A stretch of 64,000 bases of DNA from assembly GCA_949752735.1 (NCBI GenBank), contig OX457036.1, positions 2,544,120-2,608,119 of the forward strand. The letters run 5' to 3'. This document shows, piece by piece, positions 11,461 to 21,715 of the stretch (position 1 is its first letter; each line of letters begins with the position of its first letter). The notes under the pieces were generated by a model. The model worked only from the letters and a program-made list of their open reading frames with translations, had not been told where the DNA came from and made no database searches. The position numbers were made by a program, and so were the translations under genes. This stretch comes from Lumbricus terrestris (Eukaryota > Annelida > Clitellata > Crassiclitellata > Lumbricidae).

Positions 11461-11835
11461 CTGAAACTTAGTTTTATAGTTGGACTGTGTTTATTGTTTA
11501 CCAAGGGATTGTGTTGTGAGAGATGACTAGCATCACACTATTCCTACGTCCAAGCTTGAAAATGGTTATAATACCAGAACAATAGTAGTGACGGCAGTTG
11601 AAAGACCACGGCACTGTGTGTCGACAACGATCAAAATGTCATTAGCATCGTCCTTTTTATCCTTGCATGGGACGGGGACTGCTAATAATTTTATTATAAT
11701 TACTGTCGGCTAAAAAACCTCCATCTAGCGTCCGTGCTAAGTTATATAAAGAGCACCGTTCACAAAACAAAAGATGCTTTTGTACCGCACTGAAAAATAA
11801 ATATACCCATTCCCATAAATAACTCTTCAAGGCCA
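11461..11835. other. Intergenic, nothing recognised
   Basis: No gene or bounded repeat recognised. Confidence 0.35.
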
Positions 11836-12228
11836 TTGGGTGGTAGGCAGGAACAGTCAAGCACAGTACCTGTAAGGAAGGACCAAACTCGCCCTCCTAT
11901 GACGGAAGAGCACGAAATGAGATTTAAGCAAAATGTATCGAAAATAGTCTTTGTTGCCAGTGAGGCAAATGTGTTGCATAAGCCTTTCCGCACTAAGCAA
12001 TTATTTAAAGAAATAACCAAACAGGCAGGAGGTGAGGTGCTTAAAATTGTTCGAACAGACAAAGGTCTGCGATTTCGTGCGCACACTGAGGCGCAGAGGG
12101 ACAGGCTTTTAAAGTTGACTAACCTATGTGGAAGCAGTGTCACTGTGACTTTGCACTACGCCCTATCGCAACCCAATCCTCCTCCAGTTATTCATGAAAC
12201 AGCAGATTTAAGCTGCATATCGGGTTAA
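11836..12228 (+). mobile_element. Probable LINE ORF1-like fragment
   Basis: A 130-residue frame reads KIVFVASEANVLHKPFR, then GGEVLKIVRTDKGLRFRAHT and RLLKLTNLCGSSVTVTLHY. The pattern of a conserved hydrophobic strand, then GLRFR, then a turn into another strand, is what I know from the nucleic-acid-binding ORF1 proteins of I/Nimb-type LINEs in marine invertebrates. No CCHC knuckle remains, so the end is missing. No reverse transcriptase follows. A host-gene exon is less likely because no matching splice sites are evident. Confidence 0.5.
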
Positions 12229-13140
12229 CCAGTTTTGGACCAAAACTTCATTAAGAATTTATGTAGAACCTCGTCAAGGAAACTACTCGGCGGTGCTACC
12301 GACTCCAGCACGGTCAACAAGAACAGTTTGAAAATTGTAACTGCCCGTGAATTTTGGCCACAGCTCAAGACAATTGCATATTAGGAGCTCATAAGATAAA
12401 AAAAAATCGGCTGTTTTAACTCAAATGCAGAATGAGATCGACGCAATATGCGATCACCAGTGATTGTTAATTCAACCGATCCAAAAGTGACAGTTTCAAA
12501 GACTTACATGAACAGGATGTCTCAAGCGCGTATACATAGCGAGATCATAATTATTTCTTTATAACATATTTTATTGTTGCAATATTCATCCTATCGCTGT
12601 TAGAGCTGTTGTTCGCTGTGCCCGGTGGTTACGACATCATAATTATTATGGCCGCCAGGTTCGCTGACGTCGACTTCATGCGTTTTGAGTTTCAGACTTT
12701 GGACTGTCACTACACGAAGGGGCAGACTTGAAAAGTTGGGATTAGCATGTCATGACTTTGTAGCCCTATCTTGATGATATATTATTTAGTCGACTTCGAA
12801 GAAGTAAAATGCACTGATTTAACTAAATGAGGAATTTATATAACGTTGTGTGATCCTAATTAAAGGTGTCTTTACAGATTCTTAGGTTTTTACTAGTATC
12901 CAGCACTTAACAGTATAATAATTGTTTTATCAGCATTGCAGATGAATACAAATATGGTGGGTAATTCAAAAATACACAAAACTTTAGAAAAACGTCTCTG
13001 AATAGCGTGTGTCAAAAACTCGCAACCAATGTTCGAATTAAACTTCAGGTCAACGGACCCGATTCGTATTCGTTGAAGTCGGTATTCACACAATTATCAA
13101 CAATTCATCATTCAAGCTGGATAACGTCGGTCGAATTCTA
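12229..13140. other. Intergenic, nothing recognised
   Basis: AT-rich, no coding signal. Short AGGTGTCT motifs such as at 12866 recur elsewhere in the window but do not define an element. Confidence 0.35.
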
Positions 13141-13149
13141 ATCAAGGTC

Positions 13150-13400
13150 GTCTAAAGAAAGTCAACATAACAGGAACCTCGTGGAGGTGCCCTGGCAGCG
13201 ATTTGAGTAGCAAATGCCTTGTTGTTAGACGATTGTTGCCCCGTTCCCAAGCTACCAGAACATTGCTTGCAGGTTGTCTGTCCTGTCAGTAGTTAAGATC
13301 TATGTATTTGGTAATAATTATGAGCTCCTGTAAACTGTCTCGACTGCATACTTGTAACCAGTTTCGGTCTGTCAAATAAACGAAAATTAAATTATTATTA
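13150..13400 (+). repeat. Putative SINE or LINE tail (AATAAACGAAAATTA)
   Basis: The segment ends in CTGTCAAATAAACGAAAATT and an ATT trinucleotide tail. That end is very like the tail of SINE family A (CTGTCAGATTG, then AATAAACGAAGATTA), suggesting the same LINE machinery. No tRNA-like head is visible. Confidence 0.45.
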
Positions 13401-13404
13401 TTAT

Positions 13405-13925
13405 TGTTTTTATTAAACGCAACATTTTTTACAATAAACTGCAGAAAAAGTTCTTTGTTCTGGAATTAGTGGTCCTCATCACCTAACAACTGTGTGAATG
13501 TGCCTCGAAATGCAACTGCGTTGTATCGTTGCGTGCAAATTGAGAGGCGTTAGAAAAGATGCGTAGTTTCGAATGGGTTTCAAGTTACAACTGACAAACG
13601 TCGGCCTAGTTCAGTTAAAAATTCGGTGCCTGATTTGTTAATGGAACCAAGAGTTTCCAGAGCAATTGGGATAAAATCATGCGTTGTGGGGAGGCTCACA
13701 TACTTCACATTAATTTTATTCAGGGTTGCTGCCAATGTCACGTGGATGTACGAGGTTGCGCAAATGTGGATGCTAAAAGGCTATGTATTTGCCTTCACCA
13801 TGGCGCTTGACGTCAGTTCGGAACAAGCCAGGCGGTCCTTTCGTGCTTGGAGTATTAGCTCGCTCTGTCTCTTTATGGAGATCTAACACGTCGATTACCT
13901 TTGGCACAACATATTGTGTTCTGTG
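13405..13925 (-). mobile_element. Degraded LINE, 3' part
   Basis: The minus strand contains an open stretch near 13575-13680 reading DFIPIALETLGSINKSG and EFLTELGRRLSVVT, then after a frameshift RYNAVAFRGTF. These motifs are familiar from the C-terminal end of a retrotransposon-encoded protein common in marine invertebrates. Several stops and frameshifts make it a dead copy. NAVAFRGT recurs at 30880-31010. Confidence 0.55.
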
Positions 13926-14249
13926 AAGTCGTTATTTCTGAGACGTTGTTCTGAAACGAAGGAGTACGATTCTAACTAATCGTCAGAAGTGTTAGAACAA
14001 TTTATAGACCAGGCATAAAATTTTCGATGGTGTCTAACTAAATATGTATAACTTTTCAGCCTTCAACTTTGCATCATTCAAATGTTTAACGACATCCTAA
14101 AGTTACGAAGGCTGTTGGCGTATTTATTATTTAATGCCCTAAATTTTTTTAATTCGTATTCTGTCATCAGCTTCTTTCTTTATTTCAGTTCATTTTCTCT
14201 CTAATTTTCGCTAGTTCCTTTCTCCTTTTTTTCTTTTTCCTTCTTATAT
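13926..14249. other. Intergenic, nothing recognised
   Basis: AT- and pyrimidine-rich sequence with no recognised structure. Confidence 0.35.
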
Positions 14250-14602
14250 ACAAATTCCTTTCCCACAGCGCATCTCATTTATGATTGCATCTTTGGTGTG
14301 CTGACGCTTATCAGGTTGGGCACCCTCTTATCTACGTGAGCTTTGCCTCCCTCTTCCCACTTGCAAAGTCCGCCGCGCACTGCGTTCTGCTGTCCATGGT
14401 GACCTAAATGTTTCTTTCACTCGCTCTGCAACAATGCAGAGGCGTTTGTTCTCTGTGGTTGGTCCAACAACCTGAAATGGACTTCCCTTGGCTATGACCT
14501 TGACCTCCCAAACTGTTCTCAATTTACAAACTGTTGAAGACAGTTTTTTGCTTGAGCGCCTCGGAGTAAGTTCCTTGAATGGGCGCTATATTATTTATTA
14601 TT
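14250..14602 (+). mobile_element. L2/CR1-like LINE 3' fragment
   Basis: Decayed coding end with TGCCTCCCTCTTCCC and GTTCTCTGTGGTTGGTCCAA, corresponding to the VPR...FSVVGP segment seen in the better copy at 5670-6293. It is followed by GCGCCTCGGAGTAAGTTCC and GGGCGCTATATTATTTATT, the usual 3' end. The frame is broken by several stops. Confidence 0.65.
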
Positions 14603-15378
14603 GACAGATTAATTGATAGATTGATTTAAAGATTATTAGTTAGGCTACTTTTAAAATGTATACCACACATTTTGTAGATTTACAATCGTATGCCTTATAA
14701 TCAAGTGGTGTGAGCATGTAATTTATGTAAATGTGCTGCTTGTGAATCGAATGAAGACAATCTACGCGTGCGCAGTTACAAATATTGTCGTAATGTGCAT
14801 TTAAATAATCATGATAGTTTTAGGAACTAAGAGATATCTGCGAAGCTACGTGAGGGATAAAGGATAAAGAAGTGAAGCAAACAGTTATAAAATCACGCTA
14901 ATAAAAAAATCGAGTTAATGTGTCAGCATGAGGAATCTAACGGTTGAGCGAATGAGGACGAAGTGAGTAAGAAACAATTTTTATGTGAGGTAATAGGTGA
15001 CCTATTAATAGGGCATGACTGCAGTTGCAAAGTGCAGAAGAGGAAAAAGGGAGTATGTATCATCATGACCACATAGTCATAGGTCATCTAATGTCTTCTC
15101 GTCGGTAGGCAGAAATTTGATAATTTGCATTGACTCTACTGCAATGCAAACTCTATTAGTGGCAGTTTTAAGCTTACATAAGAGAGGAGGGTGACGTCAA
15201 AGACCCATGGCAACAACAGGGTGTAACACCTTGCATTGCAGCTATTAGGAGTATCATGACACGGTGAGTTAATTTCGAAAGAAGTAAACACCTCTTTGAA
15301 TTTCAATCAATCATGATATATGAAAAGAAAAACCTCGTCATTTGTTAGTTGCAATGATATTGCTAGTCTGGTTACATG
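14603..15378. other. Intergenic, nothing recognised
   Basis: No gene or bounded element recognised. Confidence 0.4.
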
Positions 15379-15382
15379 TTAA

Positions 15383-16362
15383 CCCACGGGCTACCAAGGG
15401 AGGGTGGTTGCCACCCCCCCCCCTTTAGGTTTTTTGCAAATCAAACGTGTTCCGTCTGGAATAAAATTTTGAAAAAATTGGTAGCTGTAGAGGATTCATT
15501 GGGACACATTTTGAGCTAAACGCTTTGATGGTGCCCCATACCGTTCAAAAGTTACACCCGATATACCCAAGGTACCAGGGGGGTGTGGATACCACACCCC
15601 CCCCCTATAATATCGTCTGTAACTTTTCCGCACTTTAATATTAAGAGACACAAATTATACCATTCTATAGAGGGAATGTGGGGATACATTTCCATGCTCA
15701 TTGAGTTGTCTTATGACAACCGGAAGTGCTCAAAATAAATTAAAATATATATAAAGGTGTTTTATTTTCATAAAATTGTCATGTTTTTTCTATTATAACT
15801 TATCCATAATTTATTTTGTAATAGAAATAAATTATGCCATTCTGTAGAGGGCATTTAGGGCTATTTTCTAATACTAAATAATTTAAAATTTGATGACCGT
15901 AAGTGCTCAAAATAAATTAAAATGTATAAAAATGTTGGGTTTTTTGCAACGCGAACCGATATGTGTGCGTAAACGTTTTTCAGCGGCTAAAACATGTTTT
16001 TTTGTTTTGATTTAACATAAAACAGAATTATTACTAGTTTTTATAGTTGAATATTGGACTTTATTATATGTAAACTACTTTTTATATATAAATCATGTAT
16101 AAAACACACAGAATCTAATATATTCCCTATGCGTAAGCATACACTTTGTGGAATCGACGGGTACCCATGGTAAAAAATTCATAATTTCGAGGTGCCTTCA
16201 TATTTTCTAAACCTAAATATACCATTTTGTGCAGAAATGAATGCTGAATCAAATGGTGTATTACAAGTTATGATATCTCAAACCAAACCCAAAATCCAGG
16301 GGGGGGGGGTAACCACCACCCCTTGGTAGTCAGTGTTACAAAAAAGCTTGGTAGCCTGAGGG
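15383..16362. mobile_element. TTAA-type (piggyBac-like) non-autonomous element 1
   Basis: Terminal inverted repeats CCCACGGGCTACCAAG (left) and CCCTCAGGCTACCAAG (right, minus strand) differ at two of 16 positions. The left end abuts TTAA (15379-15382) and the right end abuts TTAG, a likely decayed TTAA. TTAA duplication with a CCC start is characteristic of piggyBac-type transposons. No transposase frame is present. Just inside each end are G-run/C-run palindromes such as GGTGGTTGCCACCCC near 15404, and another lies internally near 15580-15605. Two internal segments with CATTCTRTAGAGGG and GTGCTCAAAATAAATTAAAA repeat in tandem (about 15650-15930). Confidence 0.75.
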
Positions 16363-16366
16363 TTAG

Positions 16367-16729
16367 AGTTACTGTAGAGCGAAGTCTTAGATAAATCATT
16401 ATGGAGACGAGGAGATTGATCAGTGCAGGGCTTTGCAAATGAATACTCTGCAATATAAAAGACCATCAGGCAGTAACAGATTTCTTGAATTTCAATGGGG
16501 ACAGTTACAGCGCTTTGATTATACCTTGTTTCACATTAAACCCGGAAAATACCAGTAAATAAAGCAATTAACATTGTTCAGAGTGATAATGCTATTGTTA
16601 TGATGCTTGTCATGAAAAATAACCATACACGAAATGCGATAGGCCTATATATGCTACTGACGTCAGCCAACAGTTATGAACCCATGCCAAAAGTTTCCAT
16701 CTTTTCCAGACACAAAGGATTTTAATTAG
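16367..16729. other. Intergenic, nothing recognised
   Basis: Sequence between the TTAA element and the hAT-type insertion, with nothing recognised. Confidence 0.4.
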
Positions 16730-16740
16730 GTCACGATTAG

Positions 16741-16890
16741 GGGTCTGCGGGTATACCCGTACCCGCGGGTTTACCCGTACCCGCGGGTCGGGTACGGGTC
16801 GGGTACGGGTCGGGTACGCTTTTCACGGGTCGGGTCGGGTACGGGTAGGGTCATCACGGGTACGGGTATACCCGGTTTTACCCGTACAAA
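16741..16890. repeat. hAT left subterminal GGGT(A/C)CGGGT array
   Basis: Repeated GGGTACGGGT and GGGTCGGGT units on both strands next to the left terminus. A matching array lies at 28228-28375 next to the right terminus. Such arrays commonly act as transposase-binding regions in hAT elements; that role here is inferred. Confidence 0.75.
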
Positions 16891-16989
16891 CTTGGCGTGG
16901 AGGCTGAAAAATGGCATCGTTCCATTTGAGGGCGAAGGCTTACTACTTAGCCTACTATAGACAAATTGGCACATCTAAATCTAAGTACC

Positions 16990-17350
16990 CGTACAACATA
17001 CCTTCACGTGCTCCCTCTTCCTCTCCGTCTCCCTCACCGTCTCCCTCTTTGTCTCCGTGTCCCTATCTTTTCCACCCCTGTGCCTTTCAGCATCTGTTGT
17101 ATGCCTTATTCTCTCTGCCTGTGTCTATTCTTCTCTGTCTCTGCCTCTCTGTATCAACCTTTGCCTCCCACTCTCCCTTCGCCTATACATCTAATTTTGC
17201 CTCTATTTTCCACTTCCTCTCCACTTTCTCTCTTGCACCCTCTCCCGCTCCTTCTCCCTCTACCTGCCTGTCTTCACCGTCATAGATCTTCCTCTTCCCT
17301 CTATCTAATCATATCCCTTATCCGCTGACCCCGCTCCTCCCCACCCTCCT
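16990..17350. repeat. Pyrimidine-rich low-complexity sequence
   Basis: CTCCCT- and TCTCTG-rich stretch inside the large hAT element. The overlapping Pro/Ser/Leu-rich ORFs are compositional artefacts. Confidence 0.7.
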
Positions 17351-17544
17351 ACTTCGCTCCCATGAACTTGGTATTTATTAATAGGAACCGAATAACAGAC
17401 GCAAAGTGGCCAGTTGTTCTATACTCTATAGGACAGTCGCAGTGCTGTATCACACGTGTTTGATCTGTCTAGTCCGACAAGAGGAAGATCAGAGTTCGCT
17501 GACGTTGACGCCTCTGACAAACAGTGACCATATCAGTCTCCTTG

Positions 17545-19169
17545 GTTCACGCCAGGGCCTACTACGCCATGGGGGGATGGAAGCAGACTGCTTCCAAATT
17601 GGGCCAGGGGGGGGGAAAGGTTTCCCCCCTAATGATAAAGTTGAGTATAGAAGATTTCCTCCAGAACATTTTCCCCCGGTATTCCCCAGCATTTGTCATG
17701 GACTTCCTCCTGTTAAATCCCCCGAACAATCCCCTCCCCGTCATAACCCAGGGTAAATCTTCATTTAATTTGACTTTCGCTTAACACTCACATAAATGTG
17801 TCCTTGCGCTTCCATCACATTCGCACCCATCAGGGCTTGCCACATGGGGGGAGTAAGTAGCCTGATCCAACTTGTACCAGAGGGAAATCCCCCCTTAATG
17901 ATAGATGGGCATAAGAGATTTCCTTCTGGGCTCCCTCTGCTCTAGTCCTTCCCGCATACCCACGAAAATTCCCCTTGAACGTTCAACCCGCCATCTCAAG
18001 GGTAGATATTCATTTAGTAGCCTATGACCTTTGCCTTACAGTCACTTACATTTGCCCCTGCACGTATAATATGGCGCTCGCTCTCACAACTCATAATTCG
18101 GCCTAATTACATTAATTGTTAACATTTTGTTAAAGTATATTGTATCTACTGAAACTGCATTGGTTTTATAATATAGGTATCAAATAAAATGAACGATATT
18201 TTAAGAATTAATTTTAGTGATATGAGGCAAAGAAGCAACAGTAAATTAGTACTTTTGTTTATAGTAAAGTTTTTTTAATTTAGTCTGTTTAAGTAAACAT
18301 TAATCAAGCAATAAAAGCTTGGTTGCTCAACAATTGAAGTTCAAAATCAAGTAAAGCAAATGGCTTATAAATTCCTCCCTCAAACATTAAAGCACTATTG
18401 AAGTCTGTACAAATGCAAATTGCTTACACTTTTGTAGCCTACATTTGAGGGAAATGTTCGAGGGAATTGTCCTATTGAAAGTTTTGAAACGCTCTGTTGG
18501 AATCCAGAGAGGAAATTACGGGGAGTGGTCCTGGGAAATGTCCATTGAATCTGTCTGGATCAGAAAATGGATGCTGCTGAGTATTGTACAACTGACTAGG
18601 CCATACTCAATTTGATATAGGCCCTATACCAAAAGAAATTGACATTTTACTGAATGCTGGACCTTTTCAAACTTCACAGGATTACTTCAGTGTTTAACGC
18701 ACTGCTAACCCATAATGAGAAATTTTAAAATGTTGCCATTATAAAGTGCAAATTAAAAAAAATTAAATCATGGTGAGGCGATATTTTATGATATCCTAAA
18801 CCAAGTTTCTGAGCATTAATTCACGAGAATTTTGTGAAGATAACAGCTTTAAGAGGTACAATTACAGCGTGCAAATCCAAAAAAGTGAAATTTTCATGAC
18901 TTTATCGTTCATAAACAGCTAGCAAACACGAACCTAAAACATGCGCTCTAGTCGATGACAACAGCTAAAAATGCGTTGATTTCTGGGGCTCCGCCCCAGA
19001 CCCCGCTGGGGGAGCTCACGACGCTCCCTCAGACCCCCTAGTCGCTATGGGCTTCGTGCCTTCGGCACTCGCAGCTTCGCACCTTCGACGCTTGCAATAT
19101 AGACAAAAAATCCTGTTGGGGGGGAATGCTTCCATCTCTCAGGGGGGGATAGTAGGCCCTGGTTCACGC
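17545..19169. mobile_element. Nested hAT-type element 2 (17553-19161)
   Basis: Inverted ends CAGGGCCTACTA are perfect over 12 bp, with G-rich sequence just inside (GGGGGGATGGAAGC on the left, GATGGAAGC on the right minus strand). An exact 8-bp duplication GTTCACGC flanks it (17545-17552 and 19162-19169). CAG-starting ends and 8-bp duplications are typical of hAT. No transposase is seen, so it is non-autonomous, 1609 bp. It lies inside the larger hAT-type element and is therefore younger. Confidence 0.85.
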
Positions 19170-19456
19170 CGTGTAAGCAGATACCGTAGCTTCAGAAGTT
19201 TGCCACCCCTTTACCTCTAAGATACATCATCATAATTATTAGCCGCATTAGGCGCATTAAGCTCGGCTGCAGAGAATCATATCCACCAGGTGGGATGTAT
19301 CGACATCAGACGCTGTGACAAGTCAACGGTCTCTTTGAGGACAGATTATGCAGGCTGGAAAAATAATTTCGATGAATGATAAAATGACCACTGGTGTAGC
19401 ATTTGAACTATGGACAGTGGACACGAATATGCATGAACATATATATATATATATAT

Positions 19457-19943
19457 TGTTAGATTCTGCTATATGCAGTAACTGTACTATATATATTTGA
19501 TAGCAGCTCTAACACGTGCAAAGGTCATGAGACCTATTTACTCCAGATCATGTGAGATGGAGGAGTGGCTGTATGAGGAACCTTAGAAAAGGGATGGATC
19601 CTTTTTGGAAACGTCGCATTTGGGCTGTGGAAATTGTGGAGGCGAATTCGTGACGACGAATTCTCCTCTTTGAAGACGTTTGCAAATTCGAACCATGCCT
19701 GGTCCTGTCAGTCGTGTTCGGTGACGTGTTTTCTTCTGCCGGGTTGCGTTTGTGTTCTACTGTACTGTCAGGGTCACGTATGTTAATCTTCTCTCCAATT
19801 CTTGTATTTTATCGTGTATGTTTTTGTTTCAATATATCGTTTATATTTTACGAAACTGTCTTTTTATGACTTATTTAGCGAGAATCCATTTTCCCCTTAG
19901 AGTATCTAGGAGTTTGAACCATAGAGCCACGGGACTTGTAACA
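19457..19943 (+). repeat. 5' LTR
   Basis: 487 bp, TG...CA ends, offset of exactly 6209 from the 3' LTR with no mismatch seen. It carries a TATATATATTTGA stretch near 19490 that could serve as core promoter and the palindrome GAATTCGTGACGACGAATTC near 19644. Confidence 0.95.
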
Positions 19944-19963
19944 AATGAGGGCTCGTTCCGGTT
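19944..19963 (+). promoter_or_regulatory. Candidate primer-binding site
   Basis: Two bases after the LTR comes TGAGGGCTCGTTCCGG. It resembles the tRNA-Pro-type primer-binding site but has one substitution and one extra T. No canonical TGG start is present, so the primer tRNA is uncertain. Confidence 0.4.
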
Positions 19964-20239
19964 TTTTCTTTGCTTAGTTGGGTTTTGTGCACTGAGAGGA
20001 GTGATTAACTCGTTGGAGTGCGTATTTAGAGTTTGATATCGAGTTTTTGTGATTTTGTGCACGGAGAAAGTCATTGGACTGGTCACGTGTGTATGTAAGT
20101 GCATGGTGGATAGTTTTGTATCTTTGAGGAGTTTCAAGATTTAACGTTGTCCAGAGACAACTAGACGCCAGCGTAGGAATTTGTGTGTCAATCTCGCGTG
20201 CGTTAAAAGCGGTGCGCAAAATTCTGAACGTTTTGTAAA

Positions 20240-21715
20240 ATGGCTTCACCAGGAACTTCGATAGGCCTAGGGTCGGTGTCATTAACGTCAGACGATATTG
20301 TGGAAATGTCGGTAGAAGATTTGAGAGTTGAAATGGATAAATTGGGTTTCGAATCTAAAGCGTTGACGAAAATTCAAATGCAAAAAGTTCTATTGAAAAC
20401 TGTATCTCCGTCCGTCTCAAAAGAAGAACAATTGAAAATTAAATCAAAATCTGTAGAATTAAAAGCGTTGAAGGAATTGGAGGACAAGAAGGACCAGAGA
20501 GAGTATGAACTTAAAAAGATGGAGATGGAACGAGAGGCGGAACATAGGAAGAGCGAAGTGGAACAAAGGAGGTTAGAAGCGGAACTGAAGAAGATTGAAT
20601 TAGAGGCGGAACAGAAGAAGGTGGCTATGGAATTGGAAGCGGAAATGAAAAGAAGAGAGTATGAGGAAAGGAAATTACAGATAGAGACAGGTAGAGAAAG
20701 AGAGGTGGAAAGAGAACGAAGAGAGGTGGAGGAGAGTAAAATGCGTTGGGATATGGAAGAAAGAGAGGCTCAGAGAAGGCATGAGTTATGTCTTAGAGGT
20801 TTAAACGTAGGTGATACATACATCGAAGAAACAGTGAAAACATCGAAATTTCATTTTCCAACAGCTTTGAAATTAATACCAATGTTTGATGAGAAGAATA
20901 TTGAGAATTTTCTGATTTCGTTTGAAAAGTCAGCGGAGATACATAATTTTCCAAAAGATAAATGGGCAAGTTTATTGTCTACCAAATTGCAAGGGAAAGC
21001 TAGTCAGGTTTTTGCAGACTTGTCAATTGAGGATTGTCAAGAATATGAAGTTTTGAAGAAAGCTGTTTTGCTCGCTTATTCGAAAGTCCCTGAACACTAC
21101 CGACAGAGGTTTCGTTCTTTGGTAAAAGGTGACCTTGAAACCTATTACAATTTTGCTTTTCGGCTGGGAATTCCATTTAATAGTTGGTTAAAAGGCGAGG
21201 AGGCGTTGGAAGATTTACCGAGATTACTAGAGGTGATCAAAATTGAACAATTCACTAAAAGTCTTCCGTCCGAGTTACATCGTTGGGTTATAGACCGTCG
21301 ACCAAGAAGTCTCATGGAATGTGCTAAGTTGGCGGATGAATTCACCGTGTTGTATAAAACGCAACGGGTGCAGACTTACGGAAGTCCGACCTTGGAGCGC
21401 CGTGGAAATTCGTTCGGTGGGCAAATTTATGAAACAAGAAATTTTCAAAATTCAAAATTTAATGGTTCACATGGCAATGGGAAGAAGTCGTCTAAACGTG
21501 GGAGTGGATCGAATATTTTTTCGTCGTCGTTGAATTGTGCTTATTGTCATGGTACTCATCACATGTCGAATTGTTTCAAGTTAAGGCACAAATGGGGTCA
21601 GAATCAGTCACAGGGTCAAAAGTATTATGGTCAGTCACCGTCATATGGTCATAATGGAGGTCATTCAGGTCAAGGGGCGAATTCTTATGGACACTCATAT
21701 CCTGCATACAATTAA
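20240..21715 (+). CDS. gag: Gag protein with SCAN-like capsid region and zinc knuckle
   Basis: 491 residues. The ATG at 20240 sits in a good context (A at -3, G at +4). Residues about 60-190 are a highly charged Glu/Lys/Arg coiled coil. Residues about 205-355 form the capsid region (TALKLIPMFDEKNIENFL, then KDKWASLLSTKLQGKA and VPEHYRQRFRSL), resembling the SCAN domain, which is known to descend from Gmr1-like capsids. A single zinc knuckle starts at Cys433 with spacing C-x2-C-x3-H-x4-C, shorter than the usual retroviral spacing. The tail is rich in Gly, Tyr, Ser and Gln. It would package element RNA into particles in the cytoplasm. It ends at TAA (21713-21715), in frame with pol. Confidence 0.93.
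   Translation: MASPGTSIGLGSVSLTSDDIVEMSVEDLRVEMDKLGFESKALTKIQMQKVLLKTVSPSVSKEEQLKIKSKSVELKALKELEDKKDQREYELKKMEMEREAEHRKSEVEQRRLEAELKKIELEAEQKKVAMELEAEMKRREYEERKLQIETGREREVERERREVEESKMRWDMEEREAQRRHELCLRGLNVGDTYIEETVKTSKFHFPTALKLIPMFDEKNIENFLISFEKSAEIHNFPKDKWASLLSTKLQGKASQVFADLSIEDCQEYEVLKKAVLLAYSKVPEHYRQRFRSLVKGDLETYYNFAFRLGIPFNSWLKGEEALEDLPRLLEVIKIEQFTKSLPSELHRWVIDRRPRSLMECAKLADEFTVLYKTQRVQTYGSPTLERRGNSFGGQIYETRNFQNSKFNGSHGNGKKSSKRGSGSNIFSSSLNCAYCHGTHHMSNCFKLRHKWGQNQSQGQKYYGQSPSYGHNGGHSGQGANSYGHSYPAYN

Noticed and set aside
16741..16890. Telomere-like GGGT repeats
   Set aside because: Units are GGGTACGGGT and GGGTCGGGT, not TTAGGG, and they lie at both ends of a transposon.
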